The notes: generated by a model from the sequence alone, not told the origin. A stretch of 55,758 nt of DNA from Natrinema thermotolerans DSM 11552 (GCA_000337115.1 AOIR01000058.1:103797-159554), one strand, 5' to 3'; positions 33,568-42,869 are shown, counted from the first letter of the stretch. A program made the numbers and translations.

Positions 33568-34044
33568 ATGAGCGGACTCGAGGGGAGCAGCCACAAACCG
33601 GGCGACGACGATCCGTGGACCCGACTCCGTGAGAACGCCACCGGGATCGTCTCGTTGCTCGTGACGGCGATCTGGATGGGAGCGATGTTCACCGGTCAGG
33701 ACTGGTGGCTCGCGGCGTTGCTCGTCGGTTATATCGCCGTCGTCCCGGTCGTCGCGATCCTGTTCGGCGACGAGGATGACATCGAGGAGTGGGCCGACGA
33801 GTTTCGTTCGTCGGCGGAGACCGAACGACCCGAGGCGACGACCGACACCGCGACGGACTCGCGTGACGCCCTCGAGACGCTGCGCGAGCGCTACGCCGCG
33901 GGTGAGTTGAGCGACGAGCAGTTCGAGCGCAAACTCGAGCGCCTGCTGGATACGGAGTCGCTCGAGGACGCCCGGGAGTGGACACGAGAGCGCGATCAGA
34001 CCGGCGACGGGGTTCCTGAACGGGACCTCGAGTACGACCGGTGA
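33568..34044 (+). CDS. SHOCT-domain membrane protein
   Basis: A 158-residue protein with two N-terminal transmembrane helices (about residues 27-44 and 48-66). A charged linker follows, then a C-terminal SHOCT motif: LETLRERYAAGELSDEQFER and KLERLLDTE. SHOCT is a short helical oligomerisation module common in haloarchaeal membrane proteins; function is unknown. It is convergent with the mrp operon. Confidence 0.85.
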   Translation: MSGLEGSSHKPGDDDPWTRLRENATGIVSLLVTAIWMGAMFTGQDWWLAALLVGYIAVVPVVAILFGDEDDIEEWADEFRSSAETERPEATTDTATDSRDALETLRERYAAGELSDEQFERKLERLLDTESLEDAREWTRERDQTGDGVPERDLEYDR

Positions 34045-34129
34045 CGGGGGAGACGGACGGCTGACAGTCGCTTTCGGTCCGTCCGCGACGTCCTGCGATC
34101 GTACTGGGGACCCGTTCTAACGGTCCGGC

Positions 34130-34504
34130 TCAGTCGTCGGTCGGTTCGGCTTCGTCCGTTCGCTCGACGCGGTCGGGGCGTTCGACGGCGTCGGGATCGG
34201 GCCAGGTGACGCTTCCGAGGAACGGCACGCCGATCTGTTCGGCGGCCCGGGCGATCATGTGGGTGCCCGTCGGCACCGTCAGGAACAGAAAGCCGATCCC
34301 GATGAGGGCGGTCAGCCCCTCCGAGCCGGGGCCGAACTCGACGAAGCCGGCCAGGAAGATCGCGGCGGTGCCAAGCGTCGTGGGCTTGCTCGTGGCGTGC
34401 ATCCGGTTGTAGACGTTGGGCAGGCGAAGCAGCCCGATCGTCCCGACGGTCAGGAAGAAGACCCCGATGGCGATCAGGCCGACGACGACGGCGGTGTGGA
34501 TCAT
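34130..34504 (-). CDS. mrpG: Mrp antiporter subunit G
   Basis: A 124-residue MnhG/PhaG-type subunit with three hydrophobic helices; the block IGLLRLPNVYNRMHATSKPT is diagnostic. It is the last gene of a seven-gene Mrp operon for Na+/H+ exchange and overlaps mrpF by four bases. The last 30 residues are an acidic cytoplasmic tail typical of halophiles. Confidence 0.92.
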   Translation of the reverse strand: MIHTAVVVGLIAIGVFFLTVGTIGLLRLPNVYNRMHATSKPTTLGTAAIFLAGFVEFGPGSEGLTALIGIGFLFLTVPTGTHMIARAAEQIGVPFLGSVTWPDPDAVERPDRVERTDEAEPTDD

Positions 34505-34791
34505 TCGATCACCTCCCCGTCGGTGACGAACTTGGCGACGGCGACGGTCGCGATAAAGCCGATGATCGCCAGCACGAGGCTCACCGTGATGAAGAGGCCC
34601 CGACCGGTCAGCAGCGCGAAGAGGACGGCAATCGCGATGACGTTGGTCGCGATGGCATCGAGCGCGACCACTCGATCCGGGTTCGTCGGCCCGCGGATCA
34701 CCCGGTAGCCACAGGCGACACAGAGGCCACTGACGACCACGAGCGCGGCCCGGATCGCCGTCTCGAGGACGGCGGGATCGCTTTCAGTCAT
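34501..34791 (-). CDS. mrpF: Mrp antiporter subunit F
   Basis: A 96-residue MnhF subunit with three transmembrane helices; the conserved loop YRVIRGPTNPDRVVALDAI is plain. An upstream in-frame ATG (34800) would add three residues; both overlap the end of mrpE, whose stop is at 34784. Subunits of this operon act only as a complex. Confidence 0.9.
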   Translation of the reverse strand: MTESDPAVLETAIRAALVVVSGLCVACGYRVIRGPTNPDRVVALDAIATNVIAIAVLFALLTGRGLFITVSLVLAIIGFIATVAVAKFVTDGEVIE

Positions 34792-35389
34792 CGCCGACAC
34801 CTCCCCGTTGGCGGTCCGCCGTACTGTCTCTTTCCCCGCCGGAGACGACGATCGGCCGCGGCTCGTCGTCGGGCGAGGCGTCTTCGGCGAATATCTCGAG
34901 CGCGTAGTCCTCCCAGGTACGGATCGGTTCGGCGATGGCCTCGGGGTTCCGGCCGTTGACGCCGTGGACGTACAGGGCGTTGGTCTCGTCGTCGTAGTCC
35001 AGGGTTACCGTGCCGGGCGTGATCGTGATACTGTTGGCGATGACCGTGACCGCGACGTCGGACTCGACACGCAGCGGTACCAAGATCACCTCGGGCTCGA
35101 TCGGCATGCCCGGCGAGAGGACGCGGTAGGCGACATCGACGTTCGCCCACAGGAGTTCCCGCGTGAACGCCCCCAGATAGAGCCCGGCGTAGGGGAGCGC
35201 ACGAACCCCGCGGCCGAGATCGAGTCGCCGACCGTAGAGCCGGCGGAACACGTACGCGATCGGCAATCCGACGATCAGTCCCGAGAGGAAGCCCCGAAGC
35301 AGCGAGATCGGCGTCAGCGGCTGGCCGACGACGAACACCCACAGGACGGCGAAGACGACGCCGACGACCGGCCAGGTGCGAACCCGCAT
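34784..35389 (-). CDS. mrpE: Mrp antiporter subunit E
   Basis: A 201-residue MnhE subunit. N-terminal hydrophobic helices (WPVVGVVFAVLWVFVVG) are followed by the family block containing ANSITITPGTVTLDYDDETN. The C-terminal acidic tail is longer than in bacterial MrpE. The start codon overlaps the last base of mrpD. Confidence 0.92.
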   Translation of the reverse strand: MRVRTWPVVGVVFAVLWVFVVGQPLTPISLLRGFLSGLIVGLPIAYVFRRLYGRRLDLGRGVRALPYAGLYLGAFTRELLWANVDVAYRVLSPGMPIEPEVILVPLRVESDVAVTVIANSITITPGTVTLDYDDETNALYVHGVNGRNPEAIAEPIRTWEDYALEIFAEDASPDDEPRPIVVSGGERDSTADRQRGGVGDD

Positions 35390-37053
35390 TAGTGATCACC
35401 CCCGCTCGAGCCGCCGAGGTCGCTCGCTTTCTGCGGGTCGACGGCGTCGACGTAGGTATCCGTGTCGAGGGCGGCCTCCGCGGCCGTTTCCGCGAACTCG
35501 TAGACGGGATCGAAGCCGACCCCGACCACGACGATCGTGGCCGCAAGGACCACGAGGACGCCCACTTCGACGGGATCGATCGTCGCCGCGTCGACGGCGT
35601 CGGTTCGAGCGCCCCAGAAGCTCCGGTTCCACATGCGAGTCGCGTACGCGATCGTCAACAGTGAGCCGACGAGCAGGAGGACGAGAACGGGGCCGGCCCC
35701 CGCCCGCGCCGCGGCATCGAAGACGAGGAACTTACCGAAAAAGCCCGACAGCGGCGGAATGCCGACGAGCGCGAGCGAGGCGATAAAGACCGCGATGGCA
35801 AGCGGCGGCGACCGGCCCGCCAACCCGCCCAGATCGGCGAACCGGCTCGTCCCCGTCGCCGAGCGAACCGTTCCGACTGCGAGGAAGAGCAGTCCCTTCG
35901 CCAGCGTGTGATTCAAAGCAAACACCAACGCGGCGATGATCGCGAACTCGCGAAGCGTCGGGTCGACCGTCGACGCCGCGATCGCGACCGGAACGGCGAT
36001 GAACCCGACCTGGCCGATGCTCGAGTAGGCGAACACGCCCTCCATGGTGTCGCGGCCGACGGCCCCGATGCCGCCCACGAGGATGCTGCCGGCACCCATG
36101 ACGAGCAGCGCCGCACCGACGAACGGCAGCGGCGAGTCGCCGGCGATCGTGGCGTCGACGACCGGCAGCGGGAGGTCGACGGCGACCTCGGCACCGGCGA
36201 AGACGGTAAAGGAAAGCCGGATGATCGCGTAGATGCCGACCTTCTTGGTCGCGCCGGCAAGCAGGGCGGTGATCTGGGGCGGTGCGGCCCGGTAGGCCGT
36301 CGGGATCCAGAACTGGAAGGGGACCAGCCCGGCCTTGATCGCGAACACCGACAGGAGCATGCCGAGCAGGCCGACGACGGGAACGGGCTCGAGGCCGTAG
36401 GCTGCCGGCTCGGCGAGCCGTTGGGCGAGATCCGCCATGTTGAGCGTGCCGGTCGTCGCGTAGATCCCGCCGACGCCGAGCAGGAAGACGGCGCTTGCAA
36501 GCAGATTGAGCGCGACGTACCAGAACGCGGCGCGGGTGTGTTGGGGGCCGCCGCTGTAGGCAACGAAGACGTAGCTGGCCATCAGCATGACCTCGAACCA
36601 GACGAAGAGGTTGAAGAGGTCGCCGGTGAGGAACGCTCCCGTCACGCCCAGCGCGAGGAAATGAAAGAGCGGGAAGTAGTAACTACGGCCCTCCCCGCCG
36701 GGGAGGTGTCTGGTCGAGTAGACTAGCGATCCGATGCCGAGGACGGCGACCATCGTCAGCATGAACGCCGAGAGGCCGTCCGCGACCAGCGTGATCCCGA
36801 AGGGGGCCGGCCAGTCGCCGACCTGGTAGGTCGCGATCCCCGGCGCCGACGGCGCGAGGACGATATACCAGTCGATCGCCGCCACCGCGAGCCCGTAGCC
36901 CGCGCCGGCTGCGAGGCTCACGGCCGCTCGAGCCCGGGGGTGGCGGCCGAGAAACAGCGTCGCGGCGGCCGCGACCAGTACGATCAGCATCGGCGCGATC
37001 ACGAGCTGTGACTCGGTTCCGACCGGCGTCGCGGTCATCGTCGTCATCGTCAT
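35389..37053 (-). CDS. mrpD: Mrp antiporter subunit D (NuoN-like)
   Basis: A 554-residue subunit homologous to the proton-pumping antiporter subunits of complex I, with about 14 helices. Typical blocks are GLSAFMLTMVAVLGIGSLVYS, FNLFVWFEVMLMASYVFVAY (glutamate in helix 5) and LVPFQFWIPTAYRAAPPQI (lysine/proline in helix 7 region). The start could also be a later Met (MTMTTMTATPVG has several). It is coupled to mrpC by a four-base overlap. Confidence 0.92.
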   Translation of the reverse strand: MTMTTMTATPVGTESQLVIAPMLIVLVAAAATLFLGRHPRARAAVSLAAGAGYGLAVAAIDWYIVLAPSAPGIATYQVGDWPAPFGITLVADGLSAFMLTMVAVLGIGSLVYSTRHLPGGEGRSYYFPLFHFLALGVTGAFLTGDLFNLFVWFEVMLMASYVFVAYSGGPQHTRAAFWYVALNLLASAVFLLGVGGIYATTGTLNMADLAQRLAEPAAYGLEPVPVVGLLGMLLSVFAIKAGLVPFQFWIPTAYRAAPPQITALLAGATKKVGIYAIIRLSFTVFAGAEVAVDLPLPVVDATIAGDSPLPFVGAALLVMGAGSILVGGIGAVGRDTMEGVFAYSSIGQVGFIAVPVAIAASTVDPTLREFAIIAALVFALNHTLAKGLLFLAVGTVRSATGTSRFADLGGLAGRSPPLAIAVFIASLALVGIPPLSGFFGKFLVFDAAARAGAGPVLVLLLVGSLLTIAYATRMWNRSFWGARTDAVDAATIDPVEVGVLVVLAATIVVVGVGFDPVYEFAETAAEAALDTDTYVDAVDPQKASDLGGSSGGDH

Positions 37054-37403
37054 TTCCGATCACCCAGTTCCGTTACGTCCAACGTGTCGTGTTCCTCGTA
37101 GACCCGATACGACAGCACGAGCGCGAAGGCCGTCATGCCGAAGCCGATGACGATCGCGGTCAACACCAGTGCCTGGACCAGCGGATCGGCCGTCTCCGGG
37201 ACATGGTCCCCATGACCGGCGAGTACTGGCACCGAGTCGGCGGTCGCCGGCGCGATCCCGCCCATCGCCAGCAGGTAGACGTTCGCGGCCTGACTGATGA
37301 TCGCCAGCCCCCAGACGACCCGGATCAGGTCCCGCCGCAGGAGCAGGAAGGTCCCGAGGGCAAACAGCGCACCGACCGCGGCCGCCAGAACGATCGCCGT
37401 CAT
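37050..37403 (-). CDS. mrpC: Mrp antiporter subunit C (NuoK-like)
   Basis: A 117-residue NuoK-type subunit with three helices. The conserved glutamine-rich segment reads LVQALVLTAIVIGFGMTAF. It overlaps mrpB and mrpD by four bases each. Confidence 0.92.
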   Translation of the reverse strand: MTAIVLAAAVGALFALGTFLLLRRDLIRVVWGLAIISQAANVYLLAMGGIAPATADSVPVLAGHGDHVPETADPLVQALVLTAIVIGFGMTAFALVLSYRVYEEHDTLDVTELGDRK

Positions 37404-37864
37404 TCGGCTCCCACCACCGAGAGGATCGTGAGCAGTCCGCCGACGACCACGCAGTAGACCCCGAAGTCGAAAGCCATCGCGCTCGCGACCTCGAGGTGGT
37501 CGTAGATCGGCACCCCCTCGAGCATGACGAACGTCTGGGTCAGGAAGGGCCGATCGAAGACCAGCGGGACGAGTCCGCTGAGGACCGCGATCGCGAACCC
37601 GTAGGCGAACAGGCGGCGATACGCCAACACGACGCGGTCCCGGGAGGGTTCCTTGCCGGGATCGACCTCGCGGCCGAGGACGCCCCGCTCCAGGAAGTCG
37701 AGTCCGAACGCCATGTAAACGATCCCGAAGGCCGTCACCGTGAGGACGCCGCCGATGAACCCGCCGCCGGGCAGGTTATGGCCCTCGAAGAACAGCGAGA
37801 TCGCGACGACGAGGACGATCGGGACGATCGCCCGCGCGGTCGTCCGCATGATGACCGTCGTCAC
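37400..37864 (-). CDS. mrpB: Mrp antiporter subunit B (MnhB domain)
   Basis: A 154-residue MnhB-domain protein with four helices; FFEGHNLPGGGFIGGVLTVT is the diagnostic block. It overlaps mrpA and mrpC by four bases. The complex drives Na+ extrusion at the cost of the proton gradient and supports cytoplasmic pH control in salt. Confidence 0.92.
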   Translation of the reverse strand: MTTVIMRTTARAIVPIVLVVAISLFFEGHNLPGGGFIGGVLTVTAFGIVYMAFGLDFLERGVLGREVDPGKEPSRDRVVLAYRRLFAYGFAIAVLSGLVPLVFDRPFLTQTFVMLEGVPIYDHLEVASAMAFDFGVYCVVVGGLLTILSVVGAE

Positions 37865-40317
37865 GCGTCCTCACCTCCGCTGGGGCCGCCGTCGGTGCTG
37901 GCGTCGGCGGCGGTCGGTCCGTCGCCGCTCGAGTCGGCGGGCGATCCGTCGTCGCCGGCGGGACTCGCGTCGCCGCGACCGCGCATGACGATCAGCGTCA
38001 GGATCGAGATCGAGGCGAGCGCGATCACGGCGAGTTCGCCGAGCGTATCGAAGCCGCGGAAGTCGACGAGGGTCACGTTGACGATGTTGGTCCCGCCGCC
38101 GCCCGGAACCGCCCGCTCGGCGTAGGCGCGGGCGATCTCGGTCGGCCCGTCGGGCCGAGCGTCGGTCGTGACGAGGATCGTCACGAACACGGTCACGCCG
38201 ACGGCGACCGAGAGGACGGCATCGCGGGCGACCCGCCCGACCTCGATCTCGTAGCGTTCGGGTATCTCCTCGACGACCAGCAGGAAAATCACCAGCACGA
38301 GCGTCTCGACGACCAGTTGGGTCAACGCGAGATCGGGCGCGCTCGCGAGGATGTAGAAGATCGCGATCATAAAGCCGAGGATCGAGAGGGTGAGGATCCC
38401 GGCGATGTGGCTGTCGGCGCGTGCGACCGCGACCGCACCGACCACCGCCACGAGCAATACGAGGGCGATGGGGATCGTGACCTCGAGTCCGATCGTCGCC
38501 GGGACGATGGCACCGGCGGCCACGAACCCGGTGAGCGCGAGCGCACAGGTCGCCGCCAGCGTCCACGTCGCGTACGTCCGGAGATGGCCGTTGTGGACCC
38601 ACTCGGCGAACAGCCGTCCCTCGTCGGTGAGTCCCTCGACGATGCGGTCGTACCACCAGTTCGCGCGGATCGGCGGGACCGCTGCCAGCCCCGCACGGAT
38701 GCCGTCGTGAATCCGTCCGTAGGCCGGATACGCGAGGACGCCGGCCCCGATCGTGACCGCGCTCATGCCGACCGGCGTCGAGTACGAGGTCGGAAGGCCG
38801 ACGTGCATCGCGTGGGGGTCGACCGCCGTCGCCTCGAGCCCCGACTGAACGATGAGGTCGACCGCTCGCTGCGGGTCGACGCTGACGGCCGCGGCCAGCA
38901 ACGCGAGGACGGCCGGCGGGACGAGCAGGCTCACGTTCGGCCGGTGGACGTGGCCGAGCGCCTCGGGTCGCTCGCCGAAAAACAGCGAGAGGAACTTCAG
39001 CGAGTAGAGGACGGTGAAGATACTGCCGAAGACGGCGACGGCGGGGTAGAGCCATCCCAGGAGTCCGATCTCGTGGTGATGGCTCGCCTCGACGGCGGCC
39101 TCGAAGAGCAGTTCCTTGGAGTAAAAGCCGTTGAAGGGCGGAATACCGGCCATGCTGAGCGCGACGACGCCGGTGATCGCCGCCGTGACGGGGAGATCGT
39201 GACGGAGGCCACCCAACTCCCGGATCTCGCGGGTCCCCGCTTCGTGGGCGATGATACCGGCGACGAGAAAGAGCGCGGCCTTGAACAGTGCGTGGTTGAG
39301 GAGGTGGAACACACCGGTTTCAGCGCCGTAGACGGAGGTAAAGCCGAAGCCGGCGACCATCAGCCCGAGGTGACTCGCAGTCGAGTAGGCAAGCAGTTCC
39401 TTGATATCGGTCGCGGCGACGGCCATGATCGCACAGACGGTCATCGTCGTCAGCCCGAGCGTCGCAAAGAGGAAGAGCCATTCCTCGCCGACGAGCATGG
39501 GTCGGACGCGACCGATGAAGTAGACGCCGACCTTGACCATCGTCGCCGAGTGGAGAAACGCCGAGACGGGCGTCGGGGCCGCCATCGCGTTGGGCAGCCA
39601 GAAGTGGACCGGCACCTGTGCGGACTTGGTGCCCGCACCGATCGCCAGCAGGCCGAGAACTGGGAGGAACAGGCCCCGCTCTCGCAAGGCATTGCTCATG
39701 GTCTCGGGGTTTTCGAGCATCGTGGCGAGGTCGAACGCGGCCCCCGGGCCGAGGACGTCGCCGGCGACGATCGAGAGCAAGAGGAGGCCGACGAGCAGGA
39801 ACAGGCCGCCACCGACGGTGATGAACATGGCCATTCGGGCGGCGTACTGCGAGGAGTCGTCGGCGGTGTAGTAGCCGATCAGGACGAACGAACAGAGACT
39901 CGTGAGTTCCCAGAAGAGGAAGACCGCAACCAGATCGGCGGCCAGCGCGACGCCGACGATCGAGCCCATAAACGCGAGCAGGGCGGCGTAATACCTCGGG
40001 AGACCGGCCTGACCGTGCATGTATGCGGGGGAGTACGTGAACACGAGCGCGCCGATACCGGTGGCAAGCATCGCGAACAGCAGTGCCCAGCCGTCCACGT
40101 AGAACTGGAGTGCGATATTCAGCGACGAGATCCACTCGAGGGAGACGCTGCCTTCGGTGCCGTACTGTGTGGCGAGCAGGCCGAACGACGCCAGCGAGAC
40201 GACGGTTCCGACGAACCCGGTCGTTTCGCCGAAGAGACGGAAGACGAGCGGCGTCAGTGCTGCCGCGACGAACGGCAACGCGACCGCGGCGACGACGACC
40301 GCCAGGTCGGGAGACAT
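37861..40317 (-). CDS. mrpA: Mrp antiporter subunit A (NuoL-like with MrpB-N extension)
   Basis: An 818-residue large subunit, first gene of the operon. The N-terminal two thirds are NuoL-like (FYVDGWALLFAMLATGIGAL, LVAVFLFWELTSLCSFVLIGYY, VPVHFWLPNAMAAPTPVSA). The C-terminal third carries the DUF4040/MbhE-like extra helices (FYILASAPDLALTQLVVETL) that match the MrpA family. The order mrpABCDEFG with ATGA-type overlaps is canonical. A TATA-like CTTAAGG at 40347-40354 precedes the start. Its promoter region is shared with elp3. Confidence 0.92.
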   Translation of the reverse strand: MSPDLAVVVAAVALPFVAAALTPLVFRLFGETTGFVGTVVSLASFGLLATQYGTEGSVSLEWISSLNIALQFYVDGWALLFAMLATGIGALVFTYSPAYMHGQAGLPRYYAALLAFMGSIVGVALAADLVAVFLFWELTSLCSFVLIGYYTADDSSQYAARMAMFITVGGGLFLLVGLLLLSIVAGDVLGPGAAFDLATMLENPETMSNALRERGLFLPVLGLLAIGAGTKSAQVPVHFWLPNAMAAPTPVSAFLHSATMVKVGVYFIGRVRPMLVGEEWLFLFATLGLTTMTVCAIMAVAATDIKELLAYSTASHLGLMVAGFGFTSVYGAETGVFHLLNHALFKAALFLVAGIIAHEAGTREIRELGGLRHDLPVTAAITGVVALSMAGIPPFNGFYSKELLFEAAVEASHHHEIGLLGWLYPAVAVFGSIFTVLYSLKFLSLFFGERPEALGHVHRPNVSLLVPPAVLALLAAAVSVDPQRAVDLIVQSGLEATAVDPHAMHVGLPTSYSTPVGMSAVTIGAGVLAYPAYGRIHDGIRAGLAAVPPIRANWWYDRIVEGLTDEGRLFAEWVHNGHLRTYATWTLAATCALALTGFVAAGAIVPATIGLEVTIPIALVLLVAVVGAVAVARADSHIAGILTLSILGFMIAIFYILASAPDLALTQLVVETLVLVIFLLVVEEIPERYEIEVGRVARDAVLSVAVGVTVFVTILVTTDARPDGPTEIARAYAERAVPGGGGTNIVNVTLVDFRGFDTLGELAVIALASISILTLIVMRGRGDASPAGDDGSPADSSGDGPTAADASTDGGPSGGEDA

Positions 40318-40346
40318 TCGGTACGCCGAGGATAGGGTGAGACGTC

Positions 40347-40354
40347 CCTTAAGC
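40347..40354 (-). promoter_or_regulatory. TATA-like box of the mrp operon
   Basis: GCTTAAGG on the minus strand lies about 30-37 bases before the mrpA ATG at 40317 in the 160-base divergent spacer with elp3. Confidence 0.45.
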
Positions 40355-40445
40355 GATTACCTTTCGGAAGCCCGACTGATAGACGGAACCGTTACACACG
40401 GACTGGACGTCGCGGTAGTAGCGGCCGGATCGAAGAGTCCGACAC

Positions 40446-40453
40446 GCTTATTC
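40446..40453 (+). promoter_or_regulatory. TATA-like box of elp3
   Basis: GCTTATTC is centred about 28 bases before the GTG at 40478, which supports that start over upstream in-frame codons lying in the mrp promoter. Confidence 0.45.
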
Positions 40454-40477
40454 GCGAACGGCGACCATTCGTACGTA

Positions 40478-42139
40478 GTGAGTACCGAGACGCCCGAACC
40501 GACCGAAACCGAAGCGTTCGAGCGGGTCTGTGAGACGCTCGTCGAGCGGATCCTCGCCGGCGAGATCGAGCGCGACGAGGTCGAGAAAGCGAAGCTCGAG
40601 GCCTGCTCGGAACACTCGGCACCCAAGGTGCCGAAGAACTCCGAGCTACTGGACTACGCGCCCGAAGAACACCGCGAGGACCTGGAAGCGGTGTTACAGC
40701 GCAAACCGGTCCGAACGGCCTCCGGCGTCTCGCCGGTCGCGATCATGACCTCGCCCGAGCGCTGTCCCCACGGGAAGTGTCTCTACTGTCCCGGCGGCCC
40801 CGACTCGGAGTTCTCGAGTTCCCAGAGCTATACGGGCGAGGAGCCCGCCGCCGCCCGCGGCGTCCAGAACGACTACGATCCCTACGGGCAGGTCACGCTC
40901 CGACTCGAGCAGCTGCGCCAGATCGGCCATCCCGTCGACAAGGTCGAACTCATCCTGATGGGCGGGACGATGACCGCTCGCAGCCACGACTACCAGGAGT
41001 GGTTCGTCAAGCGCGCCCTCGAGGCGATGAACGACTACGACGTCGACAAGGAGCCGGAGCCGGCTCAGGGCGTCAGCTTCGCCGAGGACCCCGAGGAGTA
41101 CGAGTGGCAGTACCTCGAGGACGTCATCGCCGAGAACGAGACGGCCGACGTTCGCAACATCGGGACGACCTTCGAGACCAAGCCCGACTGGTGCGATCCG
41201 GAACAGATCGACCGAATGCTCGATCTGGGCGGGACGAAAGTCGAGGTCGGCGTCCAGACGACCTTCGAGCGGATCAACCGGGAGATGCACCGGGGCCACG
41301 GCGCGCAGGCGTCGATCGACGCCAACCGGCGGCTCCGGGACTCGGCGTTCAAGGTCGGCTTCCACATGATGCCCGGCCAGCCCGGAATGAGCAAGGAGAT
41401 GTGTCTCGAGGACTTCCGGCGGCTCTTCGAGGAGGAGCAGTGGAAGCCGGACTACCTGAAGATCTATCCGACGCTGATCGTCCGGGGAACGGCGACCTAC
41501 GACTGGTGGCACAACGGCGAGTTCGAACCGCTGGGCAACGACGAGGCCGCGGAGCTGATCGCCGAGATCAAGGACATGATTCCCCGGTACACGCGACTCC
41601 AGCGCGTCCAGCGGGACATCCCCGCGGACTTCATCGACGCCGGCGTCTGGAAGTCCAATCTCCGCCAGCTCGCCCGCAAGCGCATGGACGAACACGGCTG
41701 GTCTTGCGACTGTATCCGTTGTCGCGAAGCGGGGATGAACGACGAGGACGCCGAGAACGTCGACCTCGACGTGTTGACCTACGAGGCCTGCGGCGGCACC
41801 GAGCATTTCATCTCCTTCGAGGACTTCCAGAAGGACCTGCTGGTCGGCTTCTGCAGGCTCCGGTTCCCCAACGACCCTGTCCGCCCGGAACTCGAGAACG
41901 CCGCGCTGATCCGGGAACTGCACGTCTACGGCTCCGAGGTCGCCATGGGCGACGAGAGCGAGACGGATCAACATCAGCATCAGGGCTACGGCCGCCGGCT
42001 GATGAATCGCGCCGAGGACCTCGCGGCCGACGCCGGCTACGACAAACTGAGCGTTATCTCCGGCATCGGCGCACGGGAGTACTACCGGAACAAACTCGGC
42101 TACCATCAGGACGGCCCGTACGTGAGCAAACGTCTCTAG
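40478..42139 (+). CDS. elp3: Archaeal Elp3 tRNA uridine-34 modifying enzyme
   Basis: A 553-residue radical SAM plus acetyltransferase enzyme that adds the carboxymethyl group at C5 of uridine 34 in tRNA anticodons using acetyl-CoA. The radical SAM cluster ligands are C96, C101 and C104 (CPHGKCLYC, i.e. Cx4Cx2C). Residues VELILMGGTMTARSHDYQEW follow in the barrel. The C-terminal GNAT domain has HQHQGYGRRLMNRAED and AREYYRNKLGY. I chose the GTG at 40478 because the protein then begins STETPEPTETEAFERV, the family start, and the TATA spacing agrees. A longer in-frame reading into the mrpA gene is not credible. Confidence 0.93.
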   Translation: MSTETPEPTETEAFERVCETLVERILAGEIERDEVEKAKLEACSEHSAPKVPKNSELLDYAPEEHREDLEAVLQRKPVRTASGVSPVAIMTSPERCPHGKCLYCPGGPDSEFSSSQSYTGEEPAAARGVQNDYDPYGQVTLRLEQLRQIGHPVDKVELILMGGTMTARSHDYQEWFVKRALEAMNDYDVDKEPEPAQGVSFAEDPEEYEWQYLEDVIAENETADVRNIGTTFETKPDWCDPEQIDRMLDLGGTKVEVGVQTTFERINREMHRGHGAQASIDANRRLRDSAFKVGFHMMPGQPGMSKEMCLEDFRRLFEEEQWKPDYLKIYPTLIVRGTATYDWWHNGEFEPLGNDEAAELIAEIKDMIPRYTRLQRVQRDIPADFIDAGVWKSNLRQLARKRMDEHGWSCDCIRCREAGMNDEDAENVDLDVLTYEACGGTEHFISFEDFQKDLLVGFCRLRFPNDPVRPELENAALIRELHVYGSEVAMGDESETDQHQHQGYGRRLMNRAEDLAADAGYDKLSVISGIGAREYYRNKLGYHQDGPYVSKRL

Positions 42140-42286
42140 GCCGTTCGTGTGTGGCCGGACCCGCTCGAGGGCCGATCGGGACCGCTGCCGGCCGCTCCGA
42201 CTCCCGACTGCGACGAATCGAGACACGAAATCGCGTCGCGCTTCGCATTTTTCTGCGGAAATGATTCGTCTTCTGAACGCGAAAAA

Positions 42287-42293
42287 TTTATTA
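42287..42293 (+). promoter_or_regulatory. Orphan TATA-like box
   Basis: TTTATTA inside GAAAAATTTATTACC. The predicted transcription start would be near 42316, with no protein gene following in this orientation. A minus-strand reading of the same AT-rich run is also possible. Confidence 0.5.
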
Positions 42294-42314
42294 CCCTATA
42301 TGGTGTATGCTCGC

Positions 42315-42334
42315 GTGCCGACAATCGTCGGCAC
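42315..42334 (+). ncRNA. Candidate small RNA 5' hairpin
   Basis: GTGCCGAC at 42315-42322 pairs perfectly with GTCGGCAC at 42327-42334 across the loop AATC. It begins at the site where a transcript from the TATA-like box at 42287 should start. The 3' end of the presumed RNA is not visible. Confidence 0.35.
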
Positions 42335-42515
42335 CGTTGTCATCCCCTCCACCCCCCATCCCACTCCGACAGCGGCACACCGCACTGTCCCGCGAGCGCG
42401 CCGGCATCCATCCCGTCGCTCGACTCCCCCTAGGGCGACACCGGCACGCTCGGTTTCCGTTCTCGCAGCTCGTTCAAGGCGACGCCACGCTGCCGTGATC
42501 AGTACGGCCGCTCCG

Positions 42516-42869
42516 TCAGCGGCTCGCAATTTCGCGCAGGTATCCCGTCCGAACCTCGTAGACGAGAGCCGTCAGGAGGAGTCCGGTCCCGATCCCCCAG
42601 AACAGCCGCCGCTCCGCGTCGGTACCGGCGGTCCCGAACAGCAGACAGAGACCGCCGCCCAGCAGCAGGGCCGTCCGGATCCGAGTCGGCGCCGGCACCG
42701 CCTCGTCGCCGGTGGCCGCCAGGTACAGTTGCGGCCCGACGATCGGGATCGCGATCACCACCACGAACGCGTAGATCGGTCCCTCGAGCCCGAGGGCCGC
42801 ACCGAGCAGGAAGGCGGCCAGACAGAGGGCGAACGCGACGGCGAGGACGCTATTTTCGCGGGAGAGCAT
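42516..42869 (-). CDS. Small membrane protein of unknown function
   Basis: A 117-residue protein with four predicted transmembrane helices (for example VLAVAFALCLAAFLLGAALG and IYAFVVVIAIPIVGPQLYL). Short loops contain acidic and basic residues (TGDEAVPAPTRIRT). I do not recognise a family. The composition fits a haloarchaeal membrane protein. It is convergent with elp3, and it lies downstream of the ZIP gene in the same direction, 66 bases apart, so cotranscription is possible. Confidence 0.6.
   Translation of the reverse strand: MLSRENSVLAVAFALCLAAFLLGAALGLEGPIYAFVVVIAIPIVGPQLYLAATGDEAVPAPTRIRTALLLGGGLCLLFGTAGTDAERRLFWGIGTGLLLTALVYEVRTGYLREIASR

Larger units (their letters stand above)
42140..42515. 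other. Gene-free region between elp3 and a convergent gene
   Basis: About 376 bases lying downstream of two convergent genes, where no promoter is expected. It nevertheless holds an AT-rich island with a strong TATA-like box and, just past the predicted start site, a perfect hairpin. A 63-codon reading frame begins at 42307 but is proline/arginine-rich and unlike haloarchaeal proteins. Confidence 0.5.

Noticed and set aside
38317-40335. 672-codon plus-strand frame opposite mrpA
   Set aside because: Strongly charged Glu/Arg/Asp low-complexity translation with no hydrophobic core, exactly antisense to a diagnostic MrpA; a codon-bias shadow.
42307-42498. 63-codon frame after the orphan TATA box
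   Set aside because: The translation is rich in Pro, Arg and Ser, lacks acidity and has no motif; a noncoding transcript is more likely if anything is transcribed.
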